DNA of 64,000 nucleotides, from NCBI RefSeq assembly GCF_007004735.1, contig NZ_ML660182.1, positions 738,130 to 802,129 of the forward strand. Reading direction: 5' to 3'. The translations under genes were made by a program, and so were the position numbers. The notes under the pieces are model-generated. The model was not told the DNA's origin and ran no database searches. It saw only the letters and a program-made list of their open reading frames with translations. The stretch is from Salinigranum halophilum (GTDB taxonomy: Archaea; Halobacteriota; Halobacteria; Halobacteriales; Haloferacaceae). Positions 7,961 to 16,747 of the stretch are shown here, in pieces. Numbering within the stretch: position 1 is the stretch's first letter; every line of letters starts with the position of its first letter.

Positions 7961-9295
7961 TCACCCGTCCGTCTCGAGTTCGTCGAGGATCGGTCGGTAC
8001 TTCAACTGCACCTCGTCCCACTCGCGGTCGGGGTCCGAGTCGGCGACGATGCCGACGCCGGCGAACGCCGTCACCTTCTGCTGTGAGGCCACGGCCGACC
8101 GGAGCGCGACGGCGAACGAGCCGTAGCCGGCGGCGTCGATCCACCCGACGGGAGCGGCGTACCAGCCACGGTCGAACGGCTCGGTCTCGCGAATCGTCGC
8201 CAGCGCGGCCTCGGGCGGGAGTCCACCGACCGCCGGGGTGGGGTGGAGCGCCTCGACGAGGTCGAGCACGTGATAGTTCCGGCCGAGTTCGGCCGTGATG
8301 GGCGTCCAGAGGTGCTGGACCGTCGCAAGTCGGCGGACCTGACGCTCGCCCATCGCGACGGACGCCGCGAAGGGGGCGAGTTGGTCGCGGATGGTCTCGG
8401 CGACCAGGTCGTGTTCGTGGACGTTCTTCTCGGACTGCATGAGTTCGCGGGCGAGCCACTCGTCCTCGGTGGGCGTCTCGCCGCGGCCGGTCGTCCCCGC
8501 GAGCGCGCCGGTCTCGACCGTCCGCCCGCGGACGGAGACGAGCCGCTCGGGCGTCGCGCCGAAGAAACTCGCGTCCCCCTCCGCGGGCTCGACGAGGAAC
8601 CGGTGGCAGTCGGGGTACTTCTCTCCCAGGCGGACGAGCGTGTCGGAGAGCGACAGCGGCGCGTCGAGGTCGACCGCCAGGGCCTGTGCGAGCACGACTT
8701 TTCGGAGGTCGCCCGCGCGGATGCGTGCGACGGCCGCCTCGACCCCGTCACGCCAGTCTTCGAGCGCCGTCGTCCGGGTTCGCCCGCGGATGCCCGGTCG
8801 GGGGGACATCGGTTCGTCGGCGAGGTCTTCGAGGCGCTCGCGCTCGGCGCCGAGGCGCGCCTCGACGGCCTCGACCGTCGCGTCGGGGCCGACGGCGTTG
8901 ACCGTGAGCCACGTGCCGTTGTCGGCGTAGGTCACCTGGACTCTGGGGAAGACGAATCGGGCGTCGGGGAACGCCTCCCAGGGGCTCCGTTCGGCACCGT
9001 CGTCGTGGAACGCGAACCCGCCGAACAGTCGGGGGCGGGCCGCTTCGGTGCCGGCGTGGACGTCACCCGTCTCGAACAGCGCCTCGGCCGCCTCGCGCAC
9101 CCGGACGAAGCGGTCGGCCCCGTTCGCGGTGATGGTCGCCGCGGCGCCGCTGCCGACGATGGTCGCGTCGCCCGGGGCGCTCCAGACCGTTCGCGGACGC
9201 GTCGCGGTTTCGAGGACGGCTCGGAACGGTGGGTCACGGATCTGCACCGTCCGGCTGACGAGGTGTTCGACCTCGCCAGTCTGTAACGGTTCCAT
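7961..9295 (-). CDS. menF: Isochorismate synthase
   Basis: MenF isomerises chorismate to isochorismate, opening the menaquinone branch. The 444-residue protein has the chorismate-binding fold in its C-terminal 260 residues: RKVVLAQALAV, FFGATPERLVSVRGRTVETGALAGTTGRG, SEKNVHEHDLV, HPTPAVGG and FAGVGIVADSDP. The less conserved N-terminal half is normal for the family. The start at 9295 (MEPLQTGEVEHLV) gives the usual length. Anthranilate and salicylate synthases share this fold; the men neighbourhood supports isochorismate synthase. It is convergent with the HTH gene, with six bases between stops. Confidence 0.92.
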   Translation of the reverse strand: MEPLQTGEVEHLVSRTVQIRDPPFRAVLETATRPRTVWSAPGDATIVGSGAAATITANGADRFVRVREAAEALFETGDVHAGTEAARPRLFGGFAFHDDGAERSPWEAFPDARFVFPRVQVTYADNGTWLTVNAVGPDATVEAVEARLGAERERLEDLADEPMSPRPGIRGRTRTTALEDWRDGVEAAVARIRAGDLRKVVLAQALAVDLDAPLSLSDTLVRLGEKYPDCHRFLVEPAEGDASFFGATPERLVSVRGRTVETGALAGTTGRGETPTEDEWLARELMQSEKNVHEHDLVAETIRDQLAPFAASVAMGERQVRRLATVQHLWTPITAELGRNYHVLDLVEALHPTPAVGGLPPEAALATIRETEPFDRGWYAAPVGWIDAAGYGSFAVALRSAVASQQKVTAFAGVGIVADSDPDREWDEVQLKYRPILDELETDG

Positions 9296-9383
9296 TGCCC
9301 GTCTCTCAGGACCACGTGCTCTTGTACCTGACTATCGGGCCAGCCTCGTCGTGCCGAACGGCCGGGCTGGGGCCCCAGCGCGG

Positions 9384-9998
9384 TCAGGCGTACCGCTCTT
9401 CGGCCCAGGGGTTCGCGGTGTTCGAGTAGCCGCGCTTCTCCCAGTACCCCCGTTCGGGCTCGGTGAGGAACTCCACGCCGGAGACCCACTTGGCACCCTT
9501 GTACGCGTACTTGTGCGGCGTGACGACGCGGAGCGGTCCGCCGTGTTCTGCGGGCAGCGACTCGCCGTCGAACTCGGTGACGAACAACACACCCTCCGCG
9601 AGGCAGTCCTCGAGCGGCAGGTTGGTGGTGTAGTCGTCCATCGCGTGGAACATGACGTGGACGGCGTCGTCGGTGACACCGGCTGCGTCCGCCAGCGCCG
9701 TGAAGGGCACACCGGTGAACTCGCAGTCGAACTTGCTCCAGCCGGTGACACAGTGGAAGTCCTGTCTCTGTCTCTCGGTCGGGAGGGCCACGAACTCCTC
9801 CCAGGAGAGTGTCAGCGGGTCGTCGACGGCACCCCACACCTCGAACCGCCACGACTCGCGGTCGAAACTCGGCGTCCCGGACTTCGACAGGACGGGGAAT
9901 CGACTCGTCTCGCGCTGGCCCGGCGGGAGCCGGTCGTCGCCGTACGTGCGGTAGAGTCCCGTGAGGTCTTTCACATCCGTCCTTCGGTCGTGCACCAC
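9384..9998 (-). CDS. Molybdopterin-dependent oxidoreductase (sulfite-oxidase/YedY fold)
   Basis: The 204-residue protein is a single oxidoreductase molybdopterin-binding domain. The Mo-ligating cysteine is in DFHCVTGWSKFDCEFTGVPF (about residue 83). Other family segments are VHVMFHAMDDYTTNLPLEDCL, LPAEHGGPLRVVTPHKYAYKGAKWV and the C-terminal GYWEKRGYSN. No signal peptide is seen and the dimerisation domain of full sulfite oxidases is absent, so this is the short YedY-like type. It may be cytoplasmic. The substrate cannot be predicted; protein methionine sulfoxide reduction (MsrP-type) is one possibility, but MsrP is normally exported. Confidence 0.85.
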   Translation of the reverse strand: MVHDRRTDVKDLTGLYRTYGDDRLPPGQRETSRFPVLSKSGTPSFDRESWRFEVWGAVDDPLTLSWEEFVALPTERQRQDFHCVTGWSKFDCEFTGVPFTALADAAGVTDDAVHVMFHAMDDYTTNLPLEDCLAEGVLFVTEFDGESLPAEHGGPLRVVTPHKYAYKGAKWVSGVEFLTEPERGYWEKRGYSNTANPWAEERYA

Positions 9999-10093
9999 CT
10001 ATTCGTACCGACTTCCCGCGGGCCTCAGGGGTGACCGACCGCTGCCCGGACGGTCGTCTCACGTCCTGACGCGCCCACGAGCCCCCGCCAGAG

Positions 10094-10100
10094 TTAAATA
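10094..10100 (+). promoter_or_regulatory. TATA element for the RHH gene
   Basis: TTAAATA lies about 29 bases before the ATG at 10129, which predicts a transcript with little or no leader. Confidence 0.5.
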
Positions 10101-10128
10101 AGGTCCCTTCAAACCCCCGCACAGTCAG

Positions 10129-10338
10129 ATGCCGAACGTAGAGATAACCGTCCCCGAACACCTGGAGATGCAGATCGCACAGATGGTCGAACAGGGGGAG
10201 TTCGTCACCCGCGAGGAGGCCATCGAGGAACTGCTCTCGACGGGACTGCGCGCGTACAAGACGAGCGGCCCGCTCGAAGACGACCAGGAGTTCCAGGACG
10301 ACGGGATGATGGGGCACGAAGACGAGTACGTCTTCTGA
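10129..10338 (+). CDS. Ribbon-helix-helix (CopG-like) small protein
   Basis: 69 residues. An initial beta-strand (MPNVEITVPEHLEMQI) and two helices (EEAIEELLSTGLRAY) fit the ribbon-helix-helix pattern of small DNA-binding proteins. The tail is acidic (LEDDQEFQDDGMMGHEDEYVF) and lacks basic residues for DNA contacts. This is common in haloarchaea and might signal interaction with a partner. A TATA element close upstream implies independent transcription. There is no toxin gene beside it, so a simple toxin-antitoxin role is not supported. Confidence 0.75.
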   Translation: MPNVEITVPEHLEMQIAQMVEQGEFVTREEAIEELLSTGLRAYKTSGPLEDDQEFQDDGMMGHEDEYVF

Positions 10339-10498
10339 GCGGCGAGTAGCCCGGCAGGGCGACGGACGACCCCGAACGCAGCACAGACGTCCCCGCCGGT
10401 AAAGCGAGCGTGCGTCCCGCCTCGAGTCGATGGCGAGCCCCCGCTGTGTCAGACGGGCCCCAACAATCCTTAAACGGGACTCTCCCGTACCACGGAGT

Positions 10499-10777
10499 AT
10501 GCACAAGGACGAACTGCTCGAACTCCACGAGCAACTCGTGGTCATCAAAGATCACTTCAAGACGCGCGAGGAGGTCCCCGACGGCCTCTTCGACGAGTAC
10601 GAGAGCCTCGGCGTCGACCCCTCGCACGTCCACAAGTCGAAGTCGGAGCACAAACACGCCGTCTTCGTCCTCGGGAGCGCGCTCGCCTCGGCGATGTCCG
10701 ACGACGAGTTCTCCAGCGCCGGTCGCGTCGGCAAGCGGATGGAGGAACTCGCCGAGGACGCCGAGTCGAAGCTCTGA
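10499..10777 (+). CDS. UPF0058 family protein
   Basis: 92 residues starting at ATG 10499 (MHKDELLELHEQLVVIKDHF). The open frame extends further upstream, but this ATG matches the known start of the family and follows a TATA-like CCTTAAAC by about 24 bases, implying leaderless translation. It is all-helical in character, with a conserved HVHKSKSEHKHAVFVLG segment whose histidines could bind metal or nucleic acid. UPF0058 is widespread in archaea and its function is not established. Confidence 0.85.
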   Translation: MHKDELLELHEQLVVIKDHFKTREEVPDGLFDEYESLGVDPSHVHKSKSEHKHAVFVLGSALASAMSDDEFSSAGRVGKRMEELAEDAESKL

Positions 10778-10820
10778 GCGTGCGTGAGACCACCCCGCCC
10801 CTGACGTCCCGCCGCTAGCC

Positions 10821-12521
10821 GTGCAGTTCGCACTGCCCGCCGTCCCCCCGTGGCTCCCCCTCCAGCAGCTCGTCGTCGTCGTGGCCGTGGTCGCCTCGCT
10901 CCTCGCGGTCTGGTACGCCGAGCGCCCCGCCGGACGCTGGGGGGCGCGGCTGCGACACCGTTTCGTCGCCGGCGTCCCCTGGGGAACACTCGTCGTCGCG
11001 AGCGCGGTGCTCGGCTTCTACCTGTTCGTCCAGGCGGGACTCGACTACTGGTTCTCCCCAATCGTCATCCCGTTCCGGGCGTGGTCGTACTTCTACCCCC
11101 TGGGGATGGTCGCCTCCGGCTTCGCGCACGCGGGGCCGAACCACCTCCTCGGGAACCTCGTCGGCACGCTCGTCTTCGCCCCCATCGCCGAGTACGTCTG
11201 GGGGCACTTCCCCACGGCGCGCGGGTCGTCGTCGTTCTCGTCGTGGCGGACGAATCCCTACGTCCGGGCGTTTCTCCTCTTCCCCGGCGCTGTCTTCGCC
11301 GTGACGGTGCTGACCTCCGTGTTCGCCATCGGTCCGGTCGTCGGTTTCTCGGGTGCCGTGTTCGCCTTCGCCGGGTTCGCGCTCGTCCGGTACCCGCTGA
11401 CGACGGTGGTCGCGCTGGTCGCCGGCCGGGTGCTCGGACTCCTCCGGGCCGCCCTCCAGACGCCGACGGTGGAGGCGACGGCCCGGCCGACGTTCTCGAC
11501 CCCCTGGTGGGCCGAAATCGCCATCCAGGGTCACGCGATCGGCCTCTTCGCCGGCGTGTTGCTCGGGGTGTGGCTGCTCCGCCACCGTGGCGACGCCCGC
11601 CCGCCCGCCGGCCGAACCTGGGCTGGCGTTCTCCTCTTTGCGGTGTCGCAGTCGCTCTGGGCCGTCTACTGGTTCCGCGGCGGAGAGACGTACGTCCTGT
11701 TCCGCGCACTGGGCGTCGTCCTCGTCTTCTCGCTCGCGACGCTCGTCGCGCTCACTGTCACCGCCTCCGACCGGCCGCTGTTCGGACGGCCGGGGGGAAG
11801 CGGCGTCGACCGGTCCCTCCTCGCCCTGCCGCGCTGGCAGTGGGGCGTCGTCGTCATGGTGCTCGTGGCGTCGGCGCTCGCCGGCCCCGCCGTGCCAGTG
11901 AACCTCTTTACCGCCTCCGACGCCGACCTGCCCGGTGAGCCGGTCGAGATTCGCGACTACGAGGTGGTCTACGCCGAAGACGTCACCGACGGGATGGTCG
12001 CCGCCGTGAACGTCAGCGCGTTCGGCGAGACCACCTCGGTGAACACCTCCGGCGTCATCGTCCGCAGCGACGAGCGCGGCATCTGGACGACTGCGGTGAG
12101 CAAAGGTCGGCTCGGCTTCGAGGGCCGGACGGCCGTCCGCGTCGGCGGTGTCGGCTGGCGCGAGACCGTCGTCGTCGAGCGCCGCGGGTGGACCGTCACC
12201 GGTGGCAACGTCACCTACCTCGTCAACCTGACCCACGCGGGCGAGACGCGGACGGCCTACCGCGCTCCGCCCGCGCGGGCGTCACCCGTCATCGGCGGCC
12301 GCAACGTCTCGGTCGCCGTCGAGGAGCGTCGGTTCCTCGTCGGTGTCTCGCGCGACAACGAGACGGCCCGTGCACCGATTCCGCCGGTGAACGAGTCGGT
12401 GACGCTCGACGGAGTGACGTTCCGGCGGACCGAGAAGGGGCTCTTCGCCGTGTACGAGGGAACCAGGGTACAGGTCGCCACGCCCGAGACGTACCGCGGA
12501 CAGCGGGCACCGGCGGACTAG
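10821..12521 (+). CDS. Rhomboid-type intramembrane serine protease with glycosylatable ectodomain
   Basis: 566 residues from a GTG start at 10821. The first 350 residues form the rhomboid membrane domain. The HxxxN motif is in FAHAGPNHLLGN (His108, Asn112), the GxSG nucleophile is Ser177 (GFSGAVFAF) and the catalytic His238 is in QGHAIGLFAG. Residues about 355-566 form a soluble beta-rich domain after the last helix, with seven N-X-S/T sequons (Asn 397, 408, 463, 469, 495, 513, 524), so it probably faces outside and is a candidate AglB substrate. Its stop codon overlaps that of the convergent methylase gene in a shared CTAG. Cleavage substrates are unknown. Confidence 0.88.
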   Translation: MQFALPAVPPWLPLQQLVVVVAVVASLLAVWYAERPAGRWGARLRHRFVAGVPWGTLVVASAVLGFYLFVQAGLDYWFSPIVIPFRAWSYFYPLGMVASGFAHAGPNHLLGNLVGTLVFAPIAEYVWGHFPTARGSSSFSSWRTNPYVRAFLLFPGAVFAVTVLTSVFAIGPVVGFSGAVFAFAGFALVRYPLTTVVALVAGRVLGLLRAALQTPTVEATARPTFSTPWWAEIAIQGHAIGLFAGVLLGVWLLRHRGDARPPAGRTWAGVLLFAVSQSLWAVYWFRGGETYVLFRALGVVLVFSLATLVALTVTASDRPLFGRPGGSGVDRSLLALPRWQWGVVVMVLVASALAGPAVPVNLFTASDADLPGEPVEIRDYEVVYAEDVTDGMVAAVNVSAFGETTSVNTSGVIVRSDERGIWTTAVSKGRLGFEGRTAVRVGGVGWRETVVVERRGWTVTGGNVTYLVNLTHAGETRTAYRAPPARASPVIGGRNVSVAVEERRFLVGVSRDNETARAPIPPVNESVTLDGVTFRRTEKGLFAVYEGTRVQVATPETYRGQRAPAD

Positions 12522-13156
12522 TCGTCTCGCTCGGCGTCCCAGACGATTCGGTACACCTCGGTTCGGAGCTCCTTCCGCGCTTCCTCGTGGAAGTCGAACT
12601 GCCGTTCGAGGTCGAACGTCGCCTCGAACGCGTGGGTCACCTCGCCCCCGTTGTCGGCGGCGAACGCCTCGACGAACTCCTGGCTGCCCGCGTTGTGGAT
12701 GGAGTACGACACGTCGGCGATGGCTGCGGCGGTCGCGAGGAAGGCCCGGTCGGCGTGTTCGTGACCGCGCTGTGCGCCGAACGGCGGGTTCATCACGACG
12801 GTCGTCCGCTCCGTCGTCGTGATCGGACAGCGGGTCGCGTCGGCCTGCACCCAGTGGATTGGTGTGGTCGTTCCCACCCTGACTCGGTTGGTGCGGGCCG
12901 TCGACAGCGCGGCGCGGTCGACGTCAACGCCAACGACGCGCGCGGCACCACGGAGCGCTGCGCCGAGCGCGAGCATCCCGGTCCCCGTGCCGAGGTCGAC
13001 GACGGTCCGTCCCTCGATGTCGTCGTTGAGGTCCGCGACGTGGACGACGTGAGCGGCGAGGTCCGGCGGTGTCGGGTACTGTTCGAGGCTCACGCGTGGA
13101 CTCTCGAACCCCGCGACGACGGCGAGTTGGGTCTCCAGTGCAGCCTTCGTCGCCAC
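12518..13156 (-). CDS. METTL5-like predicted RNA methylase
   Basis: 212 residues from a GTG at 13156 (ATKAALETQLAVVAGF). The longer frame upstream is arginine-rich and unlikely to be coding. It shows SAM motif I VVDLGTGTGMLALGAAL, an acidic motif II (VVGVDVD) and the amino-methylase motif IV NPPFGAQ, which marks N6-adenine-type methyltransferases. Archaeal homologues resemble METTL5, an rRNA m6A methylase. EQYPTPPDLAAHVVHVADLN near residues 25-45 is typical. rRNA as substrate is inferred from the family. Confidence 0.85.
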   Translation of the reverse strand: MATKAALETQLAVVAGFESPRVSLEQYPTPPDLAAHVVHVADLNDDIEGRTVVDLGTGTGMLALGAALRGAARVVGVDVDRAALSTARTNRVRVGTTTPIHWVQADATRCPITTTERTTVVMNPPFGAQRGHEHADRAFLATAAAIADVSYSIHNAGSQEFVEAFAADNGGEVTHAFEATFDLERQFDFHEEARKELRTEVYRIVWDAERDD

Positions 13157-13494
13157 GGCTACGTCCCCCCTCGACCGTCGGTGGCCCGAGCGGGTCGCTC
13201 GTGACCGGTGCGTCTGCTTGTCGGATTCGGCGGCCGCGTCATACGTGTGATATTTTCGAGTTATGGTAAAAATCTCTCGTATGTGTAGAGGTAATCTTCC
13301 CCGACCGTCGCGCCGAGACCGGTCGGCCCGGTGCGCCGGCGAGTCGTCTCCGACGCGACCGGACACTCGTCGACCCCACTTGACTGCACTGTCGACGGAG
13401 AGGGCCGGTGACGCCGCCGTCGGGACACGGTTTTCGGACTGTATCAAAAATCTGTTACAAAGGTTTAAATTTACCCCTCACCACAAACCTTATA
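13157..13494. other. Promoter region of the methylase and TFB genes; no gene
   Basis: This 338-base divergent region drops in GC towards the TFB gene. No convincing coding frame was found. It holds the TATA element of the TFB gene and, at its left, presumably the methylase promoter. Confidence 0.55.
13464..13470 (+). promoter_or_regulatory. TATA element for the TFB gene
   Basis: TTTAAAT lies 25-31 bases before the ATG at 13495, in an AT-rich context. This predicts a leaderless TFB mRNA and supports that ATG over the longer open frame. Confidence 0.6.
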
Positions 13495-14448
13495 ATGGAA
13501 CGTCCGAGTCGGCAGCGTCAGCGCGAGCAGGCATCGGAACAGGAGTCGGACGAACAGGTCGTCTGTCCTGAGTGTGACTCGGAAAACATCATCACCGACG
13601 CCGACCAGGGCGAGTTGGTGTGTGACGACTGTGGGCTCGTTCTGGACGAGCGACAGATCGACCGCGGGCCGGAGTGGCGGGCGTTCAACCACTCCGAGCG
13701 CCAGTCGAAGTCGCGCGTCGGTGCCCCCATCACCGAGACGATGCACGACCGGGGACTGACGACGACCATCGACTGGAAGGACAAAGACGCCTACGGTCGG
13801 TCGCTCTCTTCCGAGAAACGCTCGCAGATGCACCGCCTGCGGAAGTGGCAAGAGCGCATCCGGACGAAGGACGCGGGCGAGCGTAACCTCCAGTTCGCGC
13901 TGAGCGAGATCGACCGGATGGCGAGCGCGCTCGGCGTGCCGCGGTCGGTGCGCGAGGTCGCGTCGGTCATCTATCGACGTGCGCTCAACGAGGACCTCAT
14001 CCGCGGGCGAAGTATCGAGGGTGTCGCCACCAGCGCGCTCTACGCCGCCTGCCGCCAGGAGGGTATCCCCCGCTCGCTGGACGAGGTCGCCGAGGTCTCC
14101 CGCGTCCCACAGAAGGAGATCGGTCGTACCTACCGGTACATCTCCCAGGAACTCGGCCTCGAACTCAAGCCGGTCGACCCCAAGCAGTTCGTCCCGCGCT
14201 TTGCGAGCGCGCTGAACCTCTCCGAGGAGGTCCAGGCGAAGGCCACCGAGATCATCGACGTCTCCGCCGAGCAGGGGCTGCTCTCGGGGAAGTCGCCCAC
14301 CGGCTTCGCGGCCGCGGCCATCTACGCGGCCTCGCTCCTCTGTAACGAGAAGAAGACCCAGCGTGAGGTCGCCGACGTCGCGCAGGTGACCGAGGTCACC
14401 ATCCGCAACCGGTATCAAGAACAGATCGAAGCGATGGGCTTCCGCTGA
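13495..14448 (+). CDS. tfb: Transcription initiation factor TFB
   Basis: The archaeal TFIIB homologue binds the TBP-promoter complex and recruits RNA polymerase. The 317-residue protein has an N-terminal zinc ribbon (CPEC ... CDDC, residues about 24-45), the B-reader segment ([19 protein letters not shown]) and two cyclin-fold repeats (about residues 120-310) ending in a helix-turn-helix region [22 protein letters not shown]. Haloarchaea carry several TFB paralogues, so the exact number cannot be assigned. The ATG at 13495 is chosen because it follows the TATA box at leaderless distance. Confidence 0.95.
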   Translation: MERPSRQRQREQASEQESDEQVVCPECDSENIITDADQGELVCDDCGLVLDERQIDRGPEWRAFNHSERQSKSRVGAPITETMHDRGLTTTIDWKDKDAYGRSLSSEKRSQMHRLRKWQERIRTKDAGERNLQFALSEIDRMASALGVPRSVREVASVIYRRALNEDLIRGRSIEGVATSALYAACRQEGIPRSLDEVAEVSRVPQKEIGRTYRYISQELGLELKPVDPKQFVPRFASALNLSEEVQAKATEIIDVSAEQGLLSGKSPTGFAAAAIYAASLLCNEKKTQREVADVAQVTEVTIRNRYQEQIEAMGFR

Positions 14449-14476
14449 GCCTCGGCCGCGACGCCGTACTGGGGCG

Positions 14477-16060
14477 TTACGACCGTCCGACGAACACCAC
14501 GACTTCTCGGTTCCACAGCGCGAGGCGGTAGCGACTGCGCTCGTAGTCGGCCAGTTCGGGCCGGAGCGTCGGCGCGTCCTCCGGAGTGGTGACGACGACT
14601 GCCGGCGGCGTCTCGGGGAGCGGCGCGCCGGAGGGCAGCGTCGTCGACGACCCGCCCTCACGTGCGACGTACCACGGAAGCGGGAGCCGATTCCCCCACG
14701 CGTCCGGGACCGGCGGCCCGTCGGCTTCGGTCCACCCGCGCGTGTGGAACCGGTCGCCGTAGTACAGCACCGTCGACTCCCCGGAGAGGTTCGCCGCGAA
14801 GGGGTCGAGGTCGTCGGCCGGCTGAGCGTAGCCCGCGAGGGAACTGTCGGGCGTCGGCTCCCCGTAGACGTCGTCGGCGAAGACGGCACCGACGCCCGCG
14901 ACGGCCGCGGCACAGACGAGGAGCGCGCTGGCGACGACGGCGGCGTCCTCGCGCGCGACGGCGTCTCGCAGGAACGCGACGCCGCGAGCGAGGCCGACGG
15001 CGGCCGGCACGGCGAGCGGAACGACGACGTGGACTGCCGTCCAGGGGCCGTCGACTTCGGCGACCGTCGGGAAGACGAGGACGCCGACGCCCGCCCACGC
15101 GGCGAAGAAGGTGACGACCGGGCGGACGGACCCGACGTAGCGGTCGTAGAGCGCGCCGAAGACACCCGCGAGAAGCGTCACCGGTGCCGCGGCGAGGAGC
15201 ACTTCCAGGAGCGAGGAAACGAAGGGCCAGAGTTCGTGGGTCGCCCCATCCGCGTACCGGGACGCGACCCGGACCGCGAAGAACCGCCCGGGGGCCTCGT
15301 CGAAGACGAACGCCAGCACGTCGGGGAACGCGAGGGGGTTCCAGAGGCTCGCGCTCCCGCCTCGGGGGGCGAACAGGAAGACGACCGCCGCGACTCCCAC
15401 GAGGAACAGCCGGGCGACGAGGGTCGACCGCGCCCGCACCCTGTCGGGGAGCGCGACGAGGTCGTTGAGCGACACCCACCGGGCGTCGACGGAGACGGCG
15501 ACCGCGGCGACGACGCAGGCGGCAGTGGCGACGACGAACCCGGAGGCCGCGAGGGCGGCGACTGCCGCGAGCACGGCGGCGAAGGCTGCGCTCTGCCGTT
15601 CGGTGTCGACCGCGCGAACGACGAGGACACACGCGAGGAACGCCGCGGCCGCGAGCAGGAGGTCTCCACGGAGGACCCGCCCGTAGTACACGAGCGGTGG
15701 CGACCCGGCGAGGAGCGCGGCGAGGAGAACGGTCTCCGCGGCCGAGAGTCGTGTTCGCAGACCGAGCGCGGCGAGCGGGAGGAGGCCACCGACGAGGGCG
15801 ACGGGGAGGCGTGCCGCGGCGTCCGTAGCGCCGAGGAGCGACAGGGACGCCCGCGCGAGGTGGTACGGGAGCGGCCCACCGGCGACGGGGCGATACTCGA
15901 AGACCCCCATCCGGGCGAACCGGAGCGCCCAGACGCCGGCGCGCGCCTCGTCCCAGTGGAACGGCCGCTCGCCGAGCGCGACGACTCTGAGGACGACCCC
16001 CAGTACGGAGAGCGCGACGACGGCGGCGGTGAGACGAGCGGTGGGGTCGACGCGCGACAT
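14477..16060 (-). CDS. Agl23-like multi-pass membrane protein (TIGR03663 type)
   Basis: 527 residues with about 10-11 hydrophobic helices. The N-terminal first loop contains PFHWDEARAGVWALRFAR. The Asp-Glu of WDEA corresponds to the acidic first-loop motif of GT-C glycosyltransferases such as the PMT/ArnT type. A large soluble C-terminal part follows. As I recall, homologues are described as flippase-activity-associated (Agl23) in archaeal N-glycosylation, but the biochemical role is not settled. The start at 16060 (MSRVDPTARLTAAVV) avoids an unrelated extension. It is divergent from uspA and distant from the main agl locus at 44-64 kb. Confidence 0.75.
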   Translation of the reverse strand: MSRVDPTARLTAAVVALSVLGVVLRVVALGERPFHWDEARAGVWALRFARMGVFEYRPVAGGPLPYHLARASLSLLGATDAAARLPVALVGGLLPLAALGLRTRLSAAETVLLAALLAGSPPLVYYGRVLRGDLLLAAAAFLACVLVVRAVDTERQSAAFAAVLAAVAALAASGFVVATAACVVAAVAVSVDARWVSLNDLVALPDRVRARSTLVARLFLVGVAAVVFLFAPRGGSASLWNPLAFPDVLAFVFDEAPGRFFAVRVASRYADGATHELWPFVSSLLEVLLAAAPVTLLAGVFGALYDRYVGSVRPVVTFFAAWAGVGVLVFPTVAEVDGPWTAVHVVVPLAVPAAVGLARGVAFLRDAVAREDAAVVASALLVCAAAVAGVGAVFADDVYGEPTPDSSLAGYAQPADDLDPFAANLSGESTVLYYGDRFHTRGWTEADGPPVPDAWGNRLPLPWYVAREGGSSTTLPSGAPLPETPPAVVVTTPEDAPTLRPELADYERSRYRLALWNREVVVFVGRS

Positions 16061-16206
16061 GGCACTCGGTGCCGACGCGGGTGGCAGAAACGTTTCGATT
16101 CCGGCCGGTTCGACTCGGGGGCCCCGGACCTCGCCCGCCCGACTCGCCGCTCGGCCGCCGGGAACAGGTACCAACAGATAAGTCCTGCCCCCTTGATACG
16201 TCGGGT

Positions 16207-16674
16207 ATGTACGACGCAATCCTCGTCCCGACTGACGGCAGCGCCGCCGGCGACCGGGCAGTCGAACACGCAGTCGAGTTCGCGACGGCGTACGACGCGA
16301 CGGTCCACGCGCTGTACGTCGTCGACGCCGCGCTGTACTCCTCGCTGGAGGCTGGCGTCGACGCCGTCATCGACGCCCTGGAGTCGGAAGGACAGGCAGC
16401 CGTCGACGCGGTCGCCGACCGGTGTGAGGCCGAGGGAATCGACGTGGAGACCGCGGTGCTCGTCGGGACCATCCACCGAAGCATCCGTGACTACGTCACC
16501 GACCACGACATCGACCTCGTGGTGATGGGGACCCACGGGCGGAAGGGAATCGAACGGTTCCTGCTCGGGAGCGTGACGGAGCGGACCGTCCGAACCTCGC
16601 CGGTCCCCGTCCTCACGGTCCGCGCGCCCGACGAGGAGGAGGGCACAGAGACGGCCGACGACGACGACGCGTGA
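16207..16674 (+). CDS. Universal stress protein (UspA family)
   Basis: 155 residues from ATG 16207 (MYDAILVPTDGSAAG). It is a single Usp domain with the ATP-binding signature GTHGRKGIERFLLGSVTE (G-x2-G-x9-G-S) and the terminal strand VPVLTVRAP. It ends in an acidic tail. Usp proteins are cytoplasmic nucleotide-binding stress proteins, usually dimeric. Haloarchaea encode dozens, and the trigger for this one cannot be inferred. Confidence 0.9.
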   Translation: MYDAILVPTDGSAAGDRAVEHAVEFATAYDATVHALYVVDAALYSSLEAGVDAVIDALESEGQAAVDAVADRCEAEGIDVETAVLVGTIHRSIRDYVTDHDIDLVVMGTHGRKGIERFLLGSVTERTVRTSPVPVLTVRAPDEEEGTETADDDDA

Positions 16675-16709
16675 CCGGAGTTCGCGTCGCCTCGCGGCCG
16701 ACACGAGTG

Positions 16710-16716
16710 TATAAAG
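16710..16716 (+). promoter_or_regulatory. TATA element for the ferredoxin gene
   Basis: TATAAAG lies about 32 bases before the ATG at 16748, suggesting a very short leader and supporting that start. Confidence 0.5.
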
Positions 16717-16747
16717 AGTTTTGCGCCGGTCACCCGAAACCCGCGGT

